Shown: positions 23,341 to 32,205 of the stretch, piece by piece
Position numbering within the stretch: the stretch's first letter is position 1
Layout: the number at the start of each line of letters is the position of its first letter
IMG/VR virus record: IMGVR_UViG_3300017971_000261
Span: 1 to 64,000 of that record
Reading direction: 5' to 3' (one strand)
DNA length: 64,000 bases
From: a virus
Notes under the pieces: generated by a model
Seen by the model: the letters and a program-made list of their open reading frames with translations, nothing else
Databases searched by the model: none
Told to the model about the DNA's origin: nothing
Translations under genes and position numbers: made by a program

Positions 23341-25077
23341 ATGCGACTTGAACAAAGCAAAACGTCGGTCGAAGAATCGATTGGGCTCACCGCAAACCAG
23401 ACGGTACCAACCTTAGGACATTCCGACGATATTTCAGACGACGGCAGGCTCTCGAAAGAATGCAGGGTCTGTAAATCCATATTCTACAAAAGGAGCAAGC
23501 GAACACTCAAAGAGTGGGAGACCACCAAATGCTGTTCTAGAAGATGCAGCGCGATCCACATGCATCGTGTACTTGCTGCCCGCCGCAGACTCGCCGAGAA
23601 GGAAACCAAAACATACTGCAAGGTCTGCAGAAAACTCATCAAACGACGCGAAAATGAACCGCTTGCAACCTATCGCCAGCGCAAAGTCTGTAGTGATGCA
23701 TGTAGGATTCTTAGCATCAAGAAACAGGCTCAACGCCGCACCCAGCTACGTTCGACTCCAAAGAAATGCATTGCCTGCGGCAAACGCTTCAAAAGACGTG
23801 CAAACGAGCAAGTGTCCAAATTCGAGGAAAGGCAAACATGCGGTCGAAAATGCACGTGGAAGCTAAAGGTCGTTCGTCCAACCAAGACCTGCTTAGCATG
23901 CGGGAAAGAATTCGCCAAGAACAAGAGGGACTCATTGGAGCAGTGGTCTAACAGAAAGGTCTGCAGTAGGAAATGTGTCGCTAAATTGGCTAGGGCTAGA
24001 TCCAAATACTCACACAGCAAGATAAGCAGCAAGAAAACATGCAGCCCTACCAAGCGGTGTCTTGTCTGTGGAAAGAAGTTCTCGAAACGGCGAAAAGAGA
24101 GCATTACCAACTTTACATCACGCAAAACGTGTGGTATGTTTTGTGCGGATGAGTTGAACTCTCTGCACATGAAGGAACGCTACAAGAAAACAGCTGAACA
24201 ACGAAGAAAACGGACCAAGCAGTGGAAGAAATGCCGCATTTGTGAATCAAGGTTCTACAGGAGAGAAAACGAAACGGACAAGGAATGGAAAAAGCACTCA
24301 TATTGTTCCAGCACGGAGTGCCGTGACAGACTTTTCAAGCTTGCTTCTGCTCGTCTCAACGAAAAACGCCGTCAACGACGCCAGAAAATCGAGACGAAGC
24401 AGTGTGTCATCTGTGGCAAGAAGATCGAACGACGATGGGGAAAGGAAAGCGCAAGACGATGGAAAGAGAGACAGTGTTGTGGGCGTGATTGTGCCCAAGA
24501 ACTTGGGGCTCGAACCAGACGACGTCAAGGTCTAGAAATCAAACGCCAATGCGTAATCTGTGGGAGAGAGCTGCCTGCTGGTTACACAAAGCGAAAACTC
24601 TGTGGTAGATTAAGCTGTAAAAAACGCTTGAGACGCCTCAGGCTTGAGGAAAGAAAGAAGAATAGACCCAAGAAAACATGTCAAACCTGCGGCCGAATCT
24701 ATATGCGTCCCAGCAATCTGTCTGATGAACAATGGAAGAAACGGAGCGCATGTAGTAGCAAGTGTGTTTTACTACTGAAACAGCAGAAAAACATGGTGAA
24801 AACGAAGGATGTCATTCGCTCCGAGGCGACGCCAAAGGCCAATTACGCGTCCTTCGTGGGTAAAGATGCTGGATATGTCAAGTTAGCCGCCGAACTGGTC
24901 GGCGAAGAAATGATAAGGCAGCTTCTTTTAGACCAAATATCTCTTGATTCGGTGCTGCCGAAATACCCCATTACACCAGGAGAACCGGAAACATGTCACG
25001 CCGAAGAAGAAAAAGGACACGAAGAGACAGAAGGACAGATGGACCGGCCTCAGGAAGCAACGTCAATCGCAGTGTAA
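23341..25077 (+). CDS. Nine-module zinc-finger protein
   Basis: 578 residues, extremely Lys/Arg-rich. It contains nine consecutive modules of the form CxxCxxxFxRR, about 20 residues, then CxxxC or a close variant (first CRVCKSIFYKR, last CQTCGRIYMRP). Consensus between the Cys pairs is an acidic residue, Trp or Phe and Arg-Lys. Each module should bind one zinc, giving a long basic array suited to DNA or RNA. A 70-residue acidic C-terminal region follows (KLAAELVGEEMIRQLL). It ends 85 bases inside the next gene. The same module occurs once in the 22421-22792 protein and, more distantly, in the HNH protein at 36876. It may be a nucleoid, replication or anti-nuclease factor; function is not known. 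Confidence 0.82.
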   Translation: MRLEQSKTSVEESIGLTANQTVPTLGHSDDISDDGRLSKECRVCKSIFYKRSKRTLKEWETTKCCSRRCSAIHMHRVLAARRRLAEKETKTYCKVCRKLIKRRENEPLATYRQRKVCSDACRILSIKKQAQRRTQLRSTPKKCIACGKRFKRRANEQVSKFEERQTCGRKCTWKLKVVRPTKTCLACGKEFAKNKRDSLEQWSNRKVCSRKCVAKLARARSKYSHSKISSKKTCSPTKRCLVCGKKFSKRRKESITNFTSRKTCGMFCADELNSLHMKERYKKTAEQRRKRTKQWKKCRICESRFYRRENETDKEWKKHSYCSSTECRDRLFKLASARLNEKRRQRRQKIETKQCVICGKKIERRWGKESARRWKERQCCGRDCAQELGARTRRRQGLEIKRQCVICGRELPAGYTKRKLCGRLSCKKRLRRLRLEERKKNRPKKTCQTCGRIYMRPSNLSDEQWKKRSACSSKCVLLLKQQKNMVKTKDVIRSEATPKANYASFVGKDAGYVKLAAELVGEEMIRQLLLDQISLDSVLPKYPITPGEPETCHAEEEKGHEETEGQMDRPQEATSIAV

Positions 25078-27857
25078 CCATTAAGCGGATGGGGTTAATT
25101 GCTCTGTCCGTGTCGTTATGCATTGGGATCGGCATTGCATGTGTTCACTCCGAAGGAGGCCGCTGGCGATCCGTTGACGAACAACTCAGGGCCGAGGCTG
25201 TGCAGCGTCTGATTGTTCCCACTGACTATCCAACGATACAAGCAGCAGTTAATGCCGCCGATAATACTGATATCATTATCCTGGAGAATCGTGAGTTCAC
25301 AGGAGAAGGGAACAGAGACATCGACCTCGGTGGCAAGTCTGTTACAATACAGTCTGTAAACCCAGACATGCCGACCATCATCCAGTCAACGATCATAGAT
25401 TGCCAGGGTACTGAATCAGATCCTCATCGTGCCTTCATTCTGAATGAGGTAAATCAAGGCTATGCAACAATCGAAGGCATAACCATCACAAATGGCACAG
25501 CATATGGTTCATCAAGTCCGGACGAAAGGGGTGGTGCTGTCCTTTGCCAGAATAGCAATGTCCATTTTAACTACTGCCGATTCATTGGCAATAAGGCCCA
25601 AAAGTACGGAGGGGTCATGATTGTTACTGGCAGTGGAGCACAGGTCATACGAAACTGCCTTTTTGAGAACAATCATGCCGGTAATGAAGGCGGATGTATT
25701 GATTCTGGTTCTACGACCATGATCATCGAGAACACCATATTCCGCAACAATCATGCATCCGGCGGTGACAATACGATGGGTGGTGCTATTGCTTTCGGTG
25801 GGAATAGCTTGGAAATCCATAACAGTACCATCATCGATTGCTCTGTGGAAGGCAGGGGCGGTTCGATTTCTACCTGGGGAACTGCTGCACTTAGCTTTCA
25901 GAATGTAAGCATTGTGGACAACAATGCAGGAAACAGAGGTGGCGGAATCTACCTGTCGCCGGATGCCAATCTGACTGCTGTTAACACGATCCTATGGGGA
26001 AACACAGATCAGGGCGGTTCGGATTGGAGTGCCCAGATCCACGATGGTAGACGCGGCACGTTTTCTTACTCGTGTGTGCAAGGCTGGGACAGGGGAGGGG
26101 AAGCGAACATCAACACCGATCCTAAACTGACCGACTTCCATATTGCTGTTGATTCGCCCTGCAAGGACGCCGGTGACGCGAGCCTTTCTTATGTCGAGCT
26201 TCAGAAAGACATTGACGGACAGATGCGTGTATCAGATGGACATGTGGATATTGGTGCTGATGAATACGTCAGCCTCATCACGCGTCATGTTCCATCTGAT
26301 CATACTACCATCCAAGAGGCAATTGATTCCTGCAATGATGGAGATACCGTCCTTGTCTCGGATGGGACTTACAGTGGCCCGGGCAACCGAAGCATCTATC
26401 TGAGGGGCAAAGCTATCACTGTGGCGAGCGAGAATGGCCCATCTGCTTGCATCATCGATTGCGAAGGTCAAGCGAGAGGATTTTACCTACGCCAGGGAGA
26501 GAAAGACACAACAAAGATTAAAGGGTTTACAATCAAGAATGGTACTGCCTTCTACGGCGGCGGTGCCATTTTCTGCTATACATCCAGCCCATGGATAGAA
26601 AACTGCGTCTTTGAGTCCAACACTGGCTCATGGGAAGGCGGAGCCATCCGATGTTCGACCAATTCTAGTCCGATCATCATGAACTGCAAGTTTGCACTCA
26701 ACACCAGTACAAGCTGTGGCGGTGCTCTCGCGGCCAGGGGTGACTCCAGACCCACTGTGATGAACAGCCTTTTCGTGCTGAACAGTAGCGAGAAATTCGG
26801 CGGTGCGATCTACTGCGGTCGAGGCACAACCCTTACCGTTGTTGGTTGCACGATCTTGCGTAATGATACCAACCACATGGGCGGTGGTATTGCTTGTATC
26901 GGGGGCAACATCAATATCTTTGACACAATCATGAGAGAGAATACATGTGGAAACGTCAATCTGGCAACGACACTTCCTGCCTATGGTATCTCTGGGCATG
27001 TTATGCACGAAGTGAACGGAACACCAATAAAGGATGTTGCCATCAACCCAGATCCCAACACAATGAATGGTGCAACAACGGATGAATACGGATACTACGA
27101 AACCGCTGTCGCCGCGACCCTTACGCCTATCAACCAGGAGGAAACCACGGATGGGAAACAGCTGGCTCTGATAGGCGGCGGTGGCAGCGGCATCATGTTC
27201 CACTGCAATATCGAAGGCGGTATCGATGGTGTAGCGATTGATCCCAATTCGCCTCTCACACACCGGCCAGAGGCTACAACTGACGCTGATCCGCTATTTG
27301 TTGATTCAGATGGAGCAGATAACGACGCGAATACATGGCAAGATAATGACTACCATCTTACCGTTGGATCACCTTGTATCGACGCCGGATATGAGGGCCT
27401 ACTGCCGATATATGCTGGCTCAGTCGATCTGGACAATGAAACGAGAGTCCTTCAGGGGAAGGCCGATCTTGGTGTCGATGAAGTCAATTACTTCAAGGTT
27501 GGAGGAAACGTTCCTATCGCCGCGTGTGAGATACAACCACCGCCTTACGTTACGAGCGGGGACGAAGTCGTAGCACGATACATGTCCGGTACGCAGCTTT
27601 CGATAGCAGTCACGGATCTTAAGGTTGCGGCACTGACTGAGGGATGGCTTGTCTGGGATGACCCTAATCTCAGGGGAGACGCGAACTACGCCAGATCTTA
27701 CATGGGTTCATCGCTCATTCTGGACGTAGACAGCGACAAACACATAGCCATCAAACTTCGCACCGGCCAGTGTGGGAAGGGCAATTTTGTTGCTATAGTA
27801 GGTGTTCTTCTCGTTCTCTCAATTGCCAGATTTTGTACCGGCAGAAGAGGACGATAG
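24993..27857 (+). CDS. Right-handed beta-helix surface protein with C-terminal anchor
   Basis: 954 residues. An Arg-rich start and a hydrophobic segment (MGLIALSVSLCIGIGIAC) act as signal or anchor. Two parallel beta-helix blocks follow, each opening with (V)PxDxxTIQxAxxxxxxxD and rich in GGA/GGG and NC-x-F-x-N turns. Near residue 670 is a carboxypeptidase-regulatory-like strand set (ISGHVMHEVNG). The end is a hydrophobic stretch plus RRGR, like a C-terminal membrane anchor. This layout is typical of bacterial secreted surface proteins, especially in Planctomycetes, and may have been acquired from a host. It could bind or degrade polysaccharide. AGGAG before ATG 24993 supports the start. Confidence 0.82.
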   Translation: MSRRRRKRTRRDRRTDGPASGSNVNRSVTIKRMGLIALSVSLCIGIGIACVHSEGGRWRSVDEQLRAEAVQRLIVPTDYPTIQAAVNAADNTDIIILENREFTGEGNRDIDLGGKSVTIQSVNPDMPTIIQSTIIDCQGTESDPHRAFILNEVNQGYATIEGITITNGTAYGSSSPDERGGAVLCQNSNVHFNYCRFIGNKAQKYGGVMIVTGSGAQVIRNCLFENNHAGNEGGCIDSGSTTMIIENTIFRNNHASGGDNTMGGAIAFGGNSLEIHNSTIIDCSVEGRGGSISTWGTAALSFQNVSIVDNNAGNRGGGIYLSPDANLTAVNTILWGNTDQGGSDWSAQIHDGRRGTFSYSCVQGWDRGGEANINTDPKLTDFHIAVDSPCKDAGDASLSYVELQKDIDGQMRVSDGHVDIGADEYVSLITRHVPSDHTTIQEAIDSCNDGDTVLVSDGTYSGPGNRSIYLRGKAITVASENGPSACIIDCEGQARGFYLRQGEKDTTKIKGFTIKNGTAFYGGGAIFCYTSSPWIENCVFESNTGSWEGGAIRCSTNSSPIIMNCKFALNTSTSCGGALAARGDSRPTVMNSLFVLNSSEKFGGAIYCGRGTTLTVVGCTILRNDTNHMGGGIACIGGNINIFDTIMRENTCGNVNLATTLPAYGISGHVMHEVNGTPIKDVAINPDPNTMNGATTDEYGYYETAVAATLTPINQEETTDGKQLALIGGGGSGIMFHCNIEGGIDGVAIDPNSPLTHRPEATTDADPLFVDSDGADNDANTWQDNDYHLTVGSPCIDAGYEGLLPIYAGSVDLDNETRVLQGKADLGVDEVNYFKVGGNVPIAACEIQPPPYVTSGDEVVARYMSGTQLSIAVTDLKVAALTEGWLVWDDPNLRGDANYARSYMGSSLILDVDSDKHIAIKLRTGQCGKGNFVAIVGVLLVLSIARFCTGRRGR

Positions 27858-27946
27858 AAGGCAGGGATCATGTTTAACATGTTTGTAATCCTAAAGATGT
27901 GTCGTCCGGGGTCTACTCTCTCGGCACATACTCGTTGGAGGGTAGT

Positions 27947-28384
27947 ATGTGCAGTTCCGCGTCAAGCACAGAGGATTTACAAGAGTTAGAAAGTCAAATC
28001 AGGTCTCAGGAAAGTCGGAGGGTTCGAACTGAATTCTCCAGGATGCTCCTTCCTTTAGCCGACATATTACAGGAGATGCTTAACAAATGTCGTGATGGCG
28101 ACGGCCATCTCGTCGTCAATTCTTTGACTGTGGGCACTCTTGTCGAGATGATGCAGGCCGTTCTTTGCGAGGAAGGCGTATGCAGATATGCTCCGTCATG
28201 CGGTGAGGAGTATAATCAAGAGATGCACGACGCCGTTGAGATAATACTGTCCGAGGAAGTATCCGAGGGACATGTCGTCACAACGGTTCAAGATGGTTAT
28301 GAAATAGACCGGTCTTGCCTCCGAAAGGCAAGAGTCGTGATCTCGAACGGAGCCCAGATTGCACCTGAGAACACTGACGCATGA
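27947..28384 (+). CDS. grpE: GrpE-like nucleotide exchange factor
   Basis: 145 residues. The GrpE pattern is visible throughout: a coiled-coil start, LLPLADILQEML, then a Gly-Val patch (EEGVCRYAPSCGEEYNQEMH), DAVEIILSEE, a VVTTVQDGYEIDRSCLR loop and ARVVIS at the end. GrpE releases ADP from DnaK. No DnaK or DnaJ lies in the window, so it would act on the host chaperone, perhaps for virion folding. The ATG at 27947 has GGAGG six bases upstream; an upstream GTG at 27899 has no site. It overlaps the next gene by 26 bases. Confidence 0.82.
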   Translation: MCSSASSTEDLQELESQIRSQESRRVRTEFSRMLLPLADILQEMLNKCRDGDGHLVVNSLTVGTLVEMMQAVLCEEGVCRYAPSCGEEYNQEMHDAVEIILSEEVSEGHVVTTVQDGYEIDRSCLRKARVVISNGAQIAPENTDA

Positions 28385-28640
28385 GGAAGCGGAGTATCTA
28401 GCCGCAGGACCACAAGAATCGTCCCTGTCCAATACTGCCGAGATCGAAGATCTCCAGGCAACAATACCTGATGATCATTGTCGTGAATACTACCACGGCA
28501 TGGTACGCGGCCTCCAGCTCTCCGAAGTTGTCTGGAGGTTGATGTCAGAAGAAGAACCAGAGATGTTTCCCTTCATCCTTGGCCTTCTGATTGCTAGATC
28601 AGCGAATCTCTTCCTTGACAGCAGCGAATCATACCTCTAG
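28359..28640 (+). CDS. Small acidic helical protein
   Basis: 93 residues, beginning at a TTG inside the end of the GrpE gene. It is acidic and helical (HEEAEYLAAGPQE; MVRGLQLSEVVWRLMSEEEPE). Not recognised; the overlap suggests coupling to GrpE. The weak start lowers confidence. Confidence 0.5.
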   Translation: MHLRTLTHEEAEYLAAGPQESSLSNTAEIEDLQATIPDDHCREYYHGMVRGLQLSEVVWRLMSEEEPEMFPFILGLLIARSANLFLDSSESYL

Positions 28641-28700
28641 GCCCAGGACAGGGATACCCCTCCAGAGAATATCAAGGTATCGCAAACAAGGAGATGCGTC

Positions 28701-29066
28701 ATGCTTAAGATCAAAAGTGCTGCTGTGCCCAAGAAAGAGACAGAAACGGTCCGTATAACAGAGAAGGTTAAATCTCGTGCTAATGCCGCCTTGGCCCCCT
28801 TTTTGAGCGGTTCTCCGATGAGAGAAATTCCTTTGGGTGACATGTTTGCTACTCTTAAGAATCTTGGTATAGTAGTTGTACAAGAGGATAATACACCATG
28901 GTCAGGCATAATAAGTGCCCCAACAGAGCAAGATACAAGGATGACTTTCGATCTATCATGGCAAGACGAGGTTAAGGGTTTGGTTCCAATTAGCAATTCA
29001 CAATTAGTTCTTTCGATCTACAAGTTTGCTACTGGGACATATGAGGTTACCGGCTACGTCGCGTAA
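28701..29066 (+). CDS. Hypothetical protein
   Basis: 121 residues: a basic helical first third (KKETETVRITEKVKSRANAA), then a beta-rich part (NLGIVVVQEDNTPWSGII; SNSQLVLSIYKFATGTYEV). AAGGAGATG lies just before the ATG. It is followed after 5 bases by the 29072 gene, with which it probably works. Not recognised. Confidence 0.65.
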   Translation: MLKIKSAAVPKKETETVRITEKVKSRANAALAPFLSGSPMREIPLGDMFATLKNLGIVVVQEDNTPWSGIISAPTEQDTRMTFDLSWQDEVKGLVPISNSQLVLSIYKFATGTYEVTGYVA

Positions 29067-29071
29067 TATCA

Positions 29072-29902
29072 ATGGACACTCCCTACAAATCCAGCCAGGT
29101 CGCTGCGGTCGATTGGTTCCGTTACAATACGGTGCCGGGCAATGTTACCCTTCCGGACGATTGGGAGAGCCCATCAGATCGATGGACCACGAACTCTGAG
29201 TTCGACGTCCGAACATACAGGGGCGGAGAGCTGATCTATATGGGAGAACTCAACGGAGATTTGACCGATGCATCAGGTAGATCTAACTACTATGTGACTG
29301 TAGTTATCCAACCACGACGTAATCTTGCTTTTGAAATACGAGGTAGACGTTCTAACGCATCAAATTATGTTGCATTTCGTGTAGACTTTGACAACGACCT
29401 GATCTCTCTTCTGGAATGTAACGCAGGGGCTCGATCTACCATCGCCACATCAAGCCATACGCTATTTACGAATATAGAAAGAAAGTATATCGTCTCTTTC
29501 TACATGTATAGCTCTCGACTCATAGGCCAGATACATGGATATCCGATTATCGAGAAAAGGACATCACACAACATAGGCGTTGAGGGTGTTTCACTGAACG
29601 TGGATGACTTCACAGACGACCCGTATAACGACACAACGTTTCATAGTCTGCATTTCTTCTTGGTACGTGGCCTTTACAGACAACCGCCGATGGCTCTTGA
29701 GGGTGACCCAACACGTCTGGATGTTATCTTCCGTAAGCAAATGAAGGAATGGATAGAGAATCCATACCTCGACTATAGGTCATTTGCCGATGCTTATAGG
29801 ATCAATAGAATTTACAATCCTGAATCAGTCGATATACCATGGAGACAATTAGGCTATCCTATCCGAGAACCCAGTACAGAGCAATGGGTAGACGTACTTT
29901 AG
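29072..29902 (+). CDS. Hypothetical beta-rich protein, possible virion component
   Basis: 276 residues, mostly beta strands, with a lectin/laminin-like feel (LAFEIRGRRSNASNYVAFRV, FEIRGR repeats of hydrophobic/polar alternation). It ends in a helical part with an NPYLDYRSFADAYR segment. This is compatible with a jelly-roll virion or adhesion protein, an inference from composition. No signal peptide. It is the last gene before the 29904 promoter. Confidence 0.65.
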   Translation: MDTPYKSSQVAAVDWFRYNTVPGNVTLPDDWESPSDRWTTNSEFDVRTYRGGELIYMGELNGDLTDASGRSNYYVTVVIQPRRNLAFEIRGRRSNASNYVAFRVDFDNDLISLLECNAGARSTIATSSHTLFTNIERKYIVSFYMYSSRLIGQIHGYPIIEKRTSHNIGVEGVSLNVDDFTDDPYNDTTFHSLHFFLVRGLYRQPPMALEGDPTRLDVIFRKQMKEWIENPYLDYRSFADAYRINRIYNPESVDIPWRQLGYPIREPSTEQWVDVL

Positions 29903-29903
29903 T

Positions 29904-29932
29904 TTGCAAAACCCTGTGGCTTGTGGTATAAT
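29904..29932 (+). promoter_or_regulatory. Sigma70-type promoter
   Basis: TTGCAA, 17-bp spacer ending in CTTGTGG, then consensus TATAAT, 24 bases before the ATG of the ADP-ribosylglycohydrolase gene. Confidence 0.87.
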
Positions 29933-29955
29933 CCTAAGTGAACAAGGAGGCCCAC

Positions 29956-30957
29956 ATGCCTGCAGGGAAAGAAGTTGATCCTCACGTCGTCTCGCTAGCA
30001 GTCAAGGGAGCACTATTAGGTTATCTCGTTGGAGATTCAGTGGCCTATCCATACCGCGATATGACGGCTGAACAAATCGGAGATCTCAAAAAGATCGATC
30101 CAACCAAGACGCACGAGAGCCAAGAATCCCCGGGCGTTTTTACTAACCATGGCTCTACGATGCTCTGTTCGCTGGCCATGCTCAATGATTGTTCGGCGGC
30201 TGATGCTTCAGTGCTGCTCGAAAAATTCCAAGCCTGGCATGTCGGATCTTCATTTGCACCAGAAGTTGAGTCGGCTGAATGTGTCGAGATTGACATTGCC
30301 ACCTCAGAAGCGATCAAGAACTTCAACGACTCTATCCCTGCCGAAAGCTGTACCAGTCAAGGTGACAGCGCGTTGTCGAATGCGTGTTTGTCAAGAGTTC
30401 TTCCTGTTGCATTGTATTACGGGCCACTATCAGTCGACGAGACCATTGAAAATGCCATTGCTGTCTGTCGTGTAACTCACCCATGTGTCACAAGCGAAAC
30501 GGTCTCTGCCGCGTATGCCCTAGCCGTTCGCAATCTCATGCTCCGCAAGAAGGAAAAAATCTTCGATCTTCTTAAGGACTATCTCTCGTTTCGCAATCTG
30601 GAGGAACACCGACAAGAGGCCGAAAGAATCGCATCTTCCTCACGAGAACGCATGGCATCTCAGAACGTTCTTGACTGTTTCTGGGTGGGCTGGCAGGCCT
30701 ATGCTGCTTCGGGTCTGAACTTCGAACAAGCCATAATCTCTGCCATATCGATTGGTTCGGACACGTCCGCATCTGCGGCTCTTGCTGGCTCCCTTGTTGG
30801 TCTCTCTATTGGTGCTTACGAGATACCACAACGTTGGGTTGACGAACTCAAGCTGGACGCCGAGTCCAATGAGGAAATATCGGGCTTCGTCAAAACGGTA
30901 ACGAAGCGTGCGGTCAAGGCAATCTCCAAACCACAGGGGGTGCAAACTGATGCTTAA
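29956..30957 (+). CDS. ADP-ribosylglycohydrolase-like protein (DraG/ARH family)
   Basis: 333 residues. The fold is recognised from GALLGYLVGDSVAYPY near the start, THPCVTSE in the middle and SIGSDTSASAALAGSLVGL near the end. Family enzymes remove ADP-ribose from proteins or metabolites using two Mg ions. Here the first metal motif (normally TDDT) reads FTNHGSTM and the last (normally GGDTDT) is GSDTSA, so key Asp residues are missing and activity is doubtful. AAGGAGG precedes the ATG at 29956. The gene is followed, with an 8-base overlap, by bS21. It may counter ADP-ribosylating host defences or act as a binding protein. Confidence 0.85.
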   Translation: MPAGKEVDPHVVSLAVKGALLGYLVGDSVAYPYRDMTAEQIGDLKKIDPTKTHESQESPGVFTNHGSTMLCSLAMLNDCSAADASVLLEKFQAWHVGSSFAPEVESAECVEIDIATSEAIKNFNDSIPAESCTSQGDSALSNACLSRVLPVALYYGPLSVDETIENAIAVCRVTHPCVTSETVSAAYALAVRNLMLRKKEKIFDLLKDYLSFRNLEEHRQEAERIASSSRERMASQNVLDCFWVGWQAYAASGLNFEQAIISAISIGSDTSASAALAGSLVGLSIGAYEIPQRWVDELKLDAESNEEISGFVKTVTKRAVKAISKPQGVQTDA

Positions 30958-31198
30958 GGTCAAAGCGAAGGGCAATGAAGCTGCTGAACACATGTGGCGG
31001 CGTTTCCAGAAGATCTGCGAGAAAGAGGGCCTGATGCGCGACATTAAGCGTCGCATGTACTACGAGTCACCCTCTGAGGAACGCCGAAGGAAGAGGCTTA
31101 AAGCCAAACGCCGAAGAATCAAAGAAACCCAAAGAAACAAACAGAAGACGAAAAGACGTAAACCTTCGCGTGGAAGGATCGCATTCCGGTCTAACTAA
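30950..31198 (+). CDS. rpsU: Ribosomal protein bS21 homologue
   Basis: 82 residues. The bS21 hallmark is complete: RRFQKICEKEGLMRDIKRR followed by YYESPSEERRRKRLKAKRRR, plus a longer basic tail than usual. Phage-borne bS21 is known from huge phages and is thought to replace the host copy on the ribosome and favour phage mRNA. The ATG at 30950 overlaps the previous stop, with a GGGGG stretch upstream. It converges with the glycosyltransferase gene (8-base overlap). Confidence 0.92.
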   Translation: MLKVKAKGNEAAEHMWRRFQKICEKEGLMRDIKRRMYYESPSEERRRKRLKAKRRRIKETQRNKQKTKRRKPSRGRIAFRSN

Positions 31199-32195
31199 AC
31201 CCATGCTCGGCTAGAAGTTTTGCATATTTTGCTACGCAGTGTCTTATGTGTAGGAATTTGTCAAAGTGTGCTTTGGTTGATTTGCGCAGGCGTCGCAGTA
31301 CCGGACGTTTTCGGATTAGTCGCCGTATTTGTTTCTGCACATCCTCATAGGTCTTGAAATAGATTCCATTCACTCCATTTTGGACGAGTTCATTTGTTCC
31401 GCCCTTGTCACGGCAGAGTATTGGGACACCAAGTGACAATGTCTCCAGCACTGCCATTGATGAGCCTTCCGAGATCATATTGTCGTAGAAATAGAGGTGG
31501 AGCGACGACAGAAGTGACATTTTCCAGTCCTGATCGTCTATAACGCCTAGGTATCTGACATTGTCCATCTCGTTGTGATAAGGTTTGCCTATCATGTAGT
31601 GAACGTGCCCCTTTATACCGTTCAGATATTCGGTTGCCTTATCAGAGAACTTTCCTCCGCACAGACGATGACAACGACCCGTTCTAAACTTATCCTGCTC
31701 CAAGACGGGACATCCGGGTTTTAGCCCAGATTCTGGCGGCTCCCAGTATTCCATACCATTAACGATGATGACATGCTTTTTCTTACGTGGATATCTAGCA
31801 ATGCCATCCAAAAATGCAGAAACAGAGACAAAGACATCAGCTTCCTGGAATCTACGTAGTTCTCCTGGACCCTGCACTGTGTGGTTGACAACGATATAGA
31901 ATGGGTCAATATCTTCAAGACATGGAGCACCGAAAAGCCTATGCTGTATGACAACATCGTACTTTCGGGCAATCTTCTTCTTGAAATCCTTGTAGCGATG
32001 GTAGCCTGCCACGTTAAGACCACTAGTTTCGATGAGATTCTTATTGGTGGTCTCGTCATCACCACGTTTGTTCACAACAAGAAGATCGCCATCAATGTCA
32101 TAATACTTCTTGAGGCCACGTATTATCTGACAAACAGATGTCGTCCCGCCATTCAAATTGGGGTGAGCGATGATGTGTGCAATTTTAGCAGGCAT
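31191..32195 (-). CDS. Glycosyltransferase, GT-B fold (GT4-like)
   Basis: 334 residues. The N-terminal Rossmann half begins KIAHIIAHPNLNGGTTSVC. The C-terminal half has the donor-binding signature EGSSMAVLETLSLGVPIL followed by GGTNELVQNGVNG, typical of GT4 enzymes with the E-x7-E pattern. It transfers a sugar from a nucleotide donor, perhaps to phage DNA, virion or host surface glycans. No membrane segment. It follows the subtilisin gene after ten bases and shares its MPAK start. Confidence 0.88.
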   Translation of the reverse strand: MPAKIAHIIAHPNLNGGTTSVCQIIRGLKKYYDIDGDLLVVNKRGDDETTNKNLIETSGLNVAGYHRYKDFKKKIARKYDVVIQHRLFGAPCLEDIDPFYIVVNHTVQGPGELRRFQEADVFVSVSAFLDGIARYPRKKKHVIIVNGMEYWEPPESGLKPGCPVLEQDKFRTGRCHRLCGGKFSDKATEYLNGIKGHVHYMIGKPYHNEMDNVRYLGVIDDQDWKMSLLSSLHLYFYDNMISEGSSMAVLETLSLGVPILCRDKGGTNELVQNGVNGIYFKTYEDVQKQIRRLIRKRPVLRRLRKSTKAHFDKFLHIRHCVAKYAKLLAEHGFS

Positions 32196-32205
32196 AAGCC
32201 CCTAA

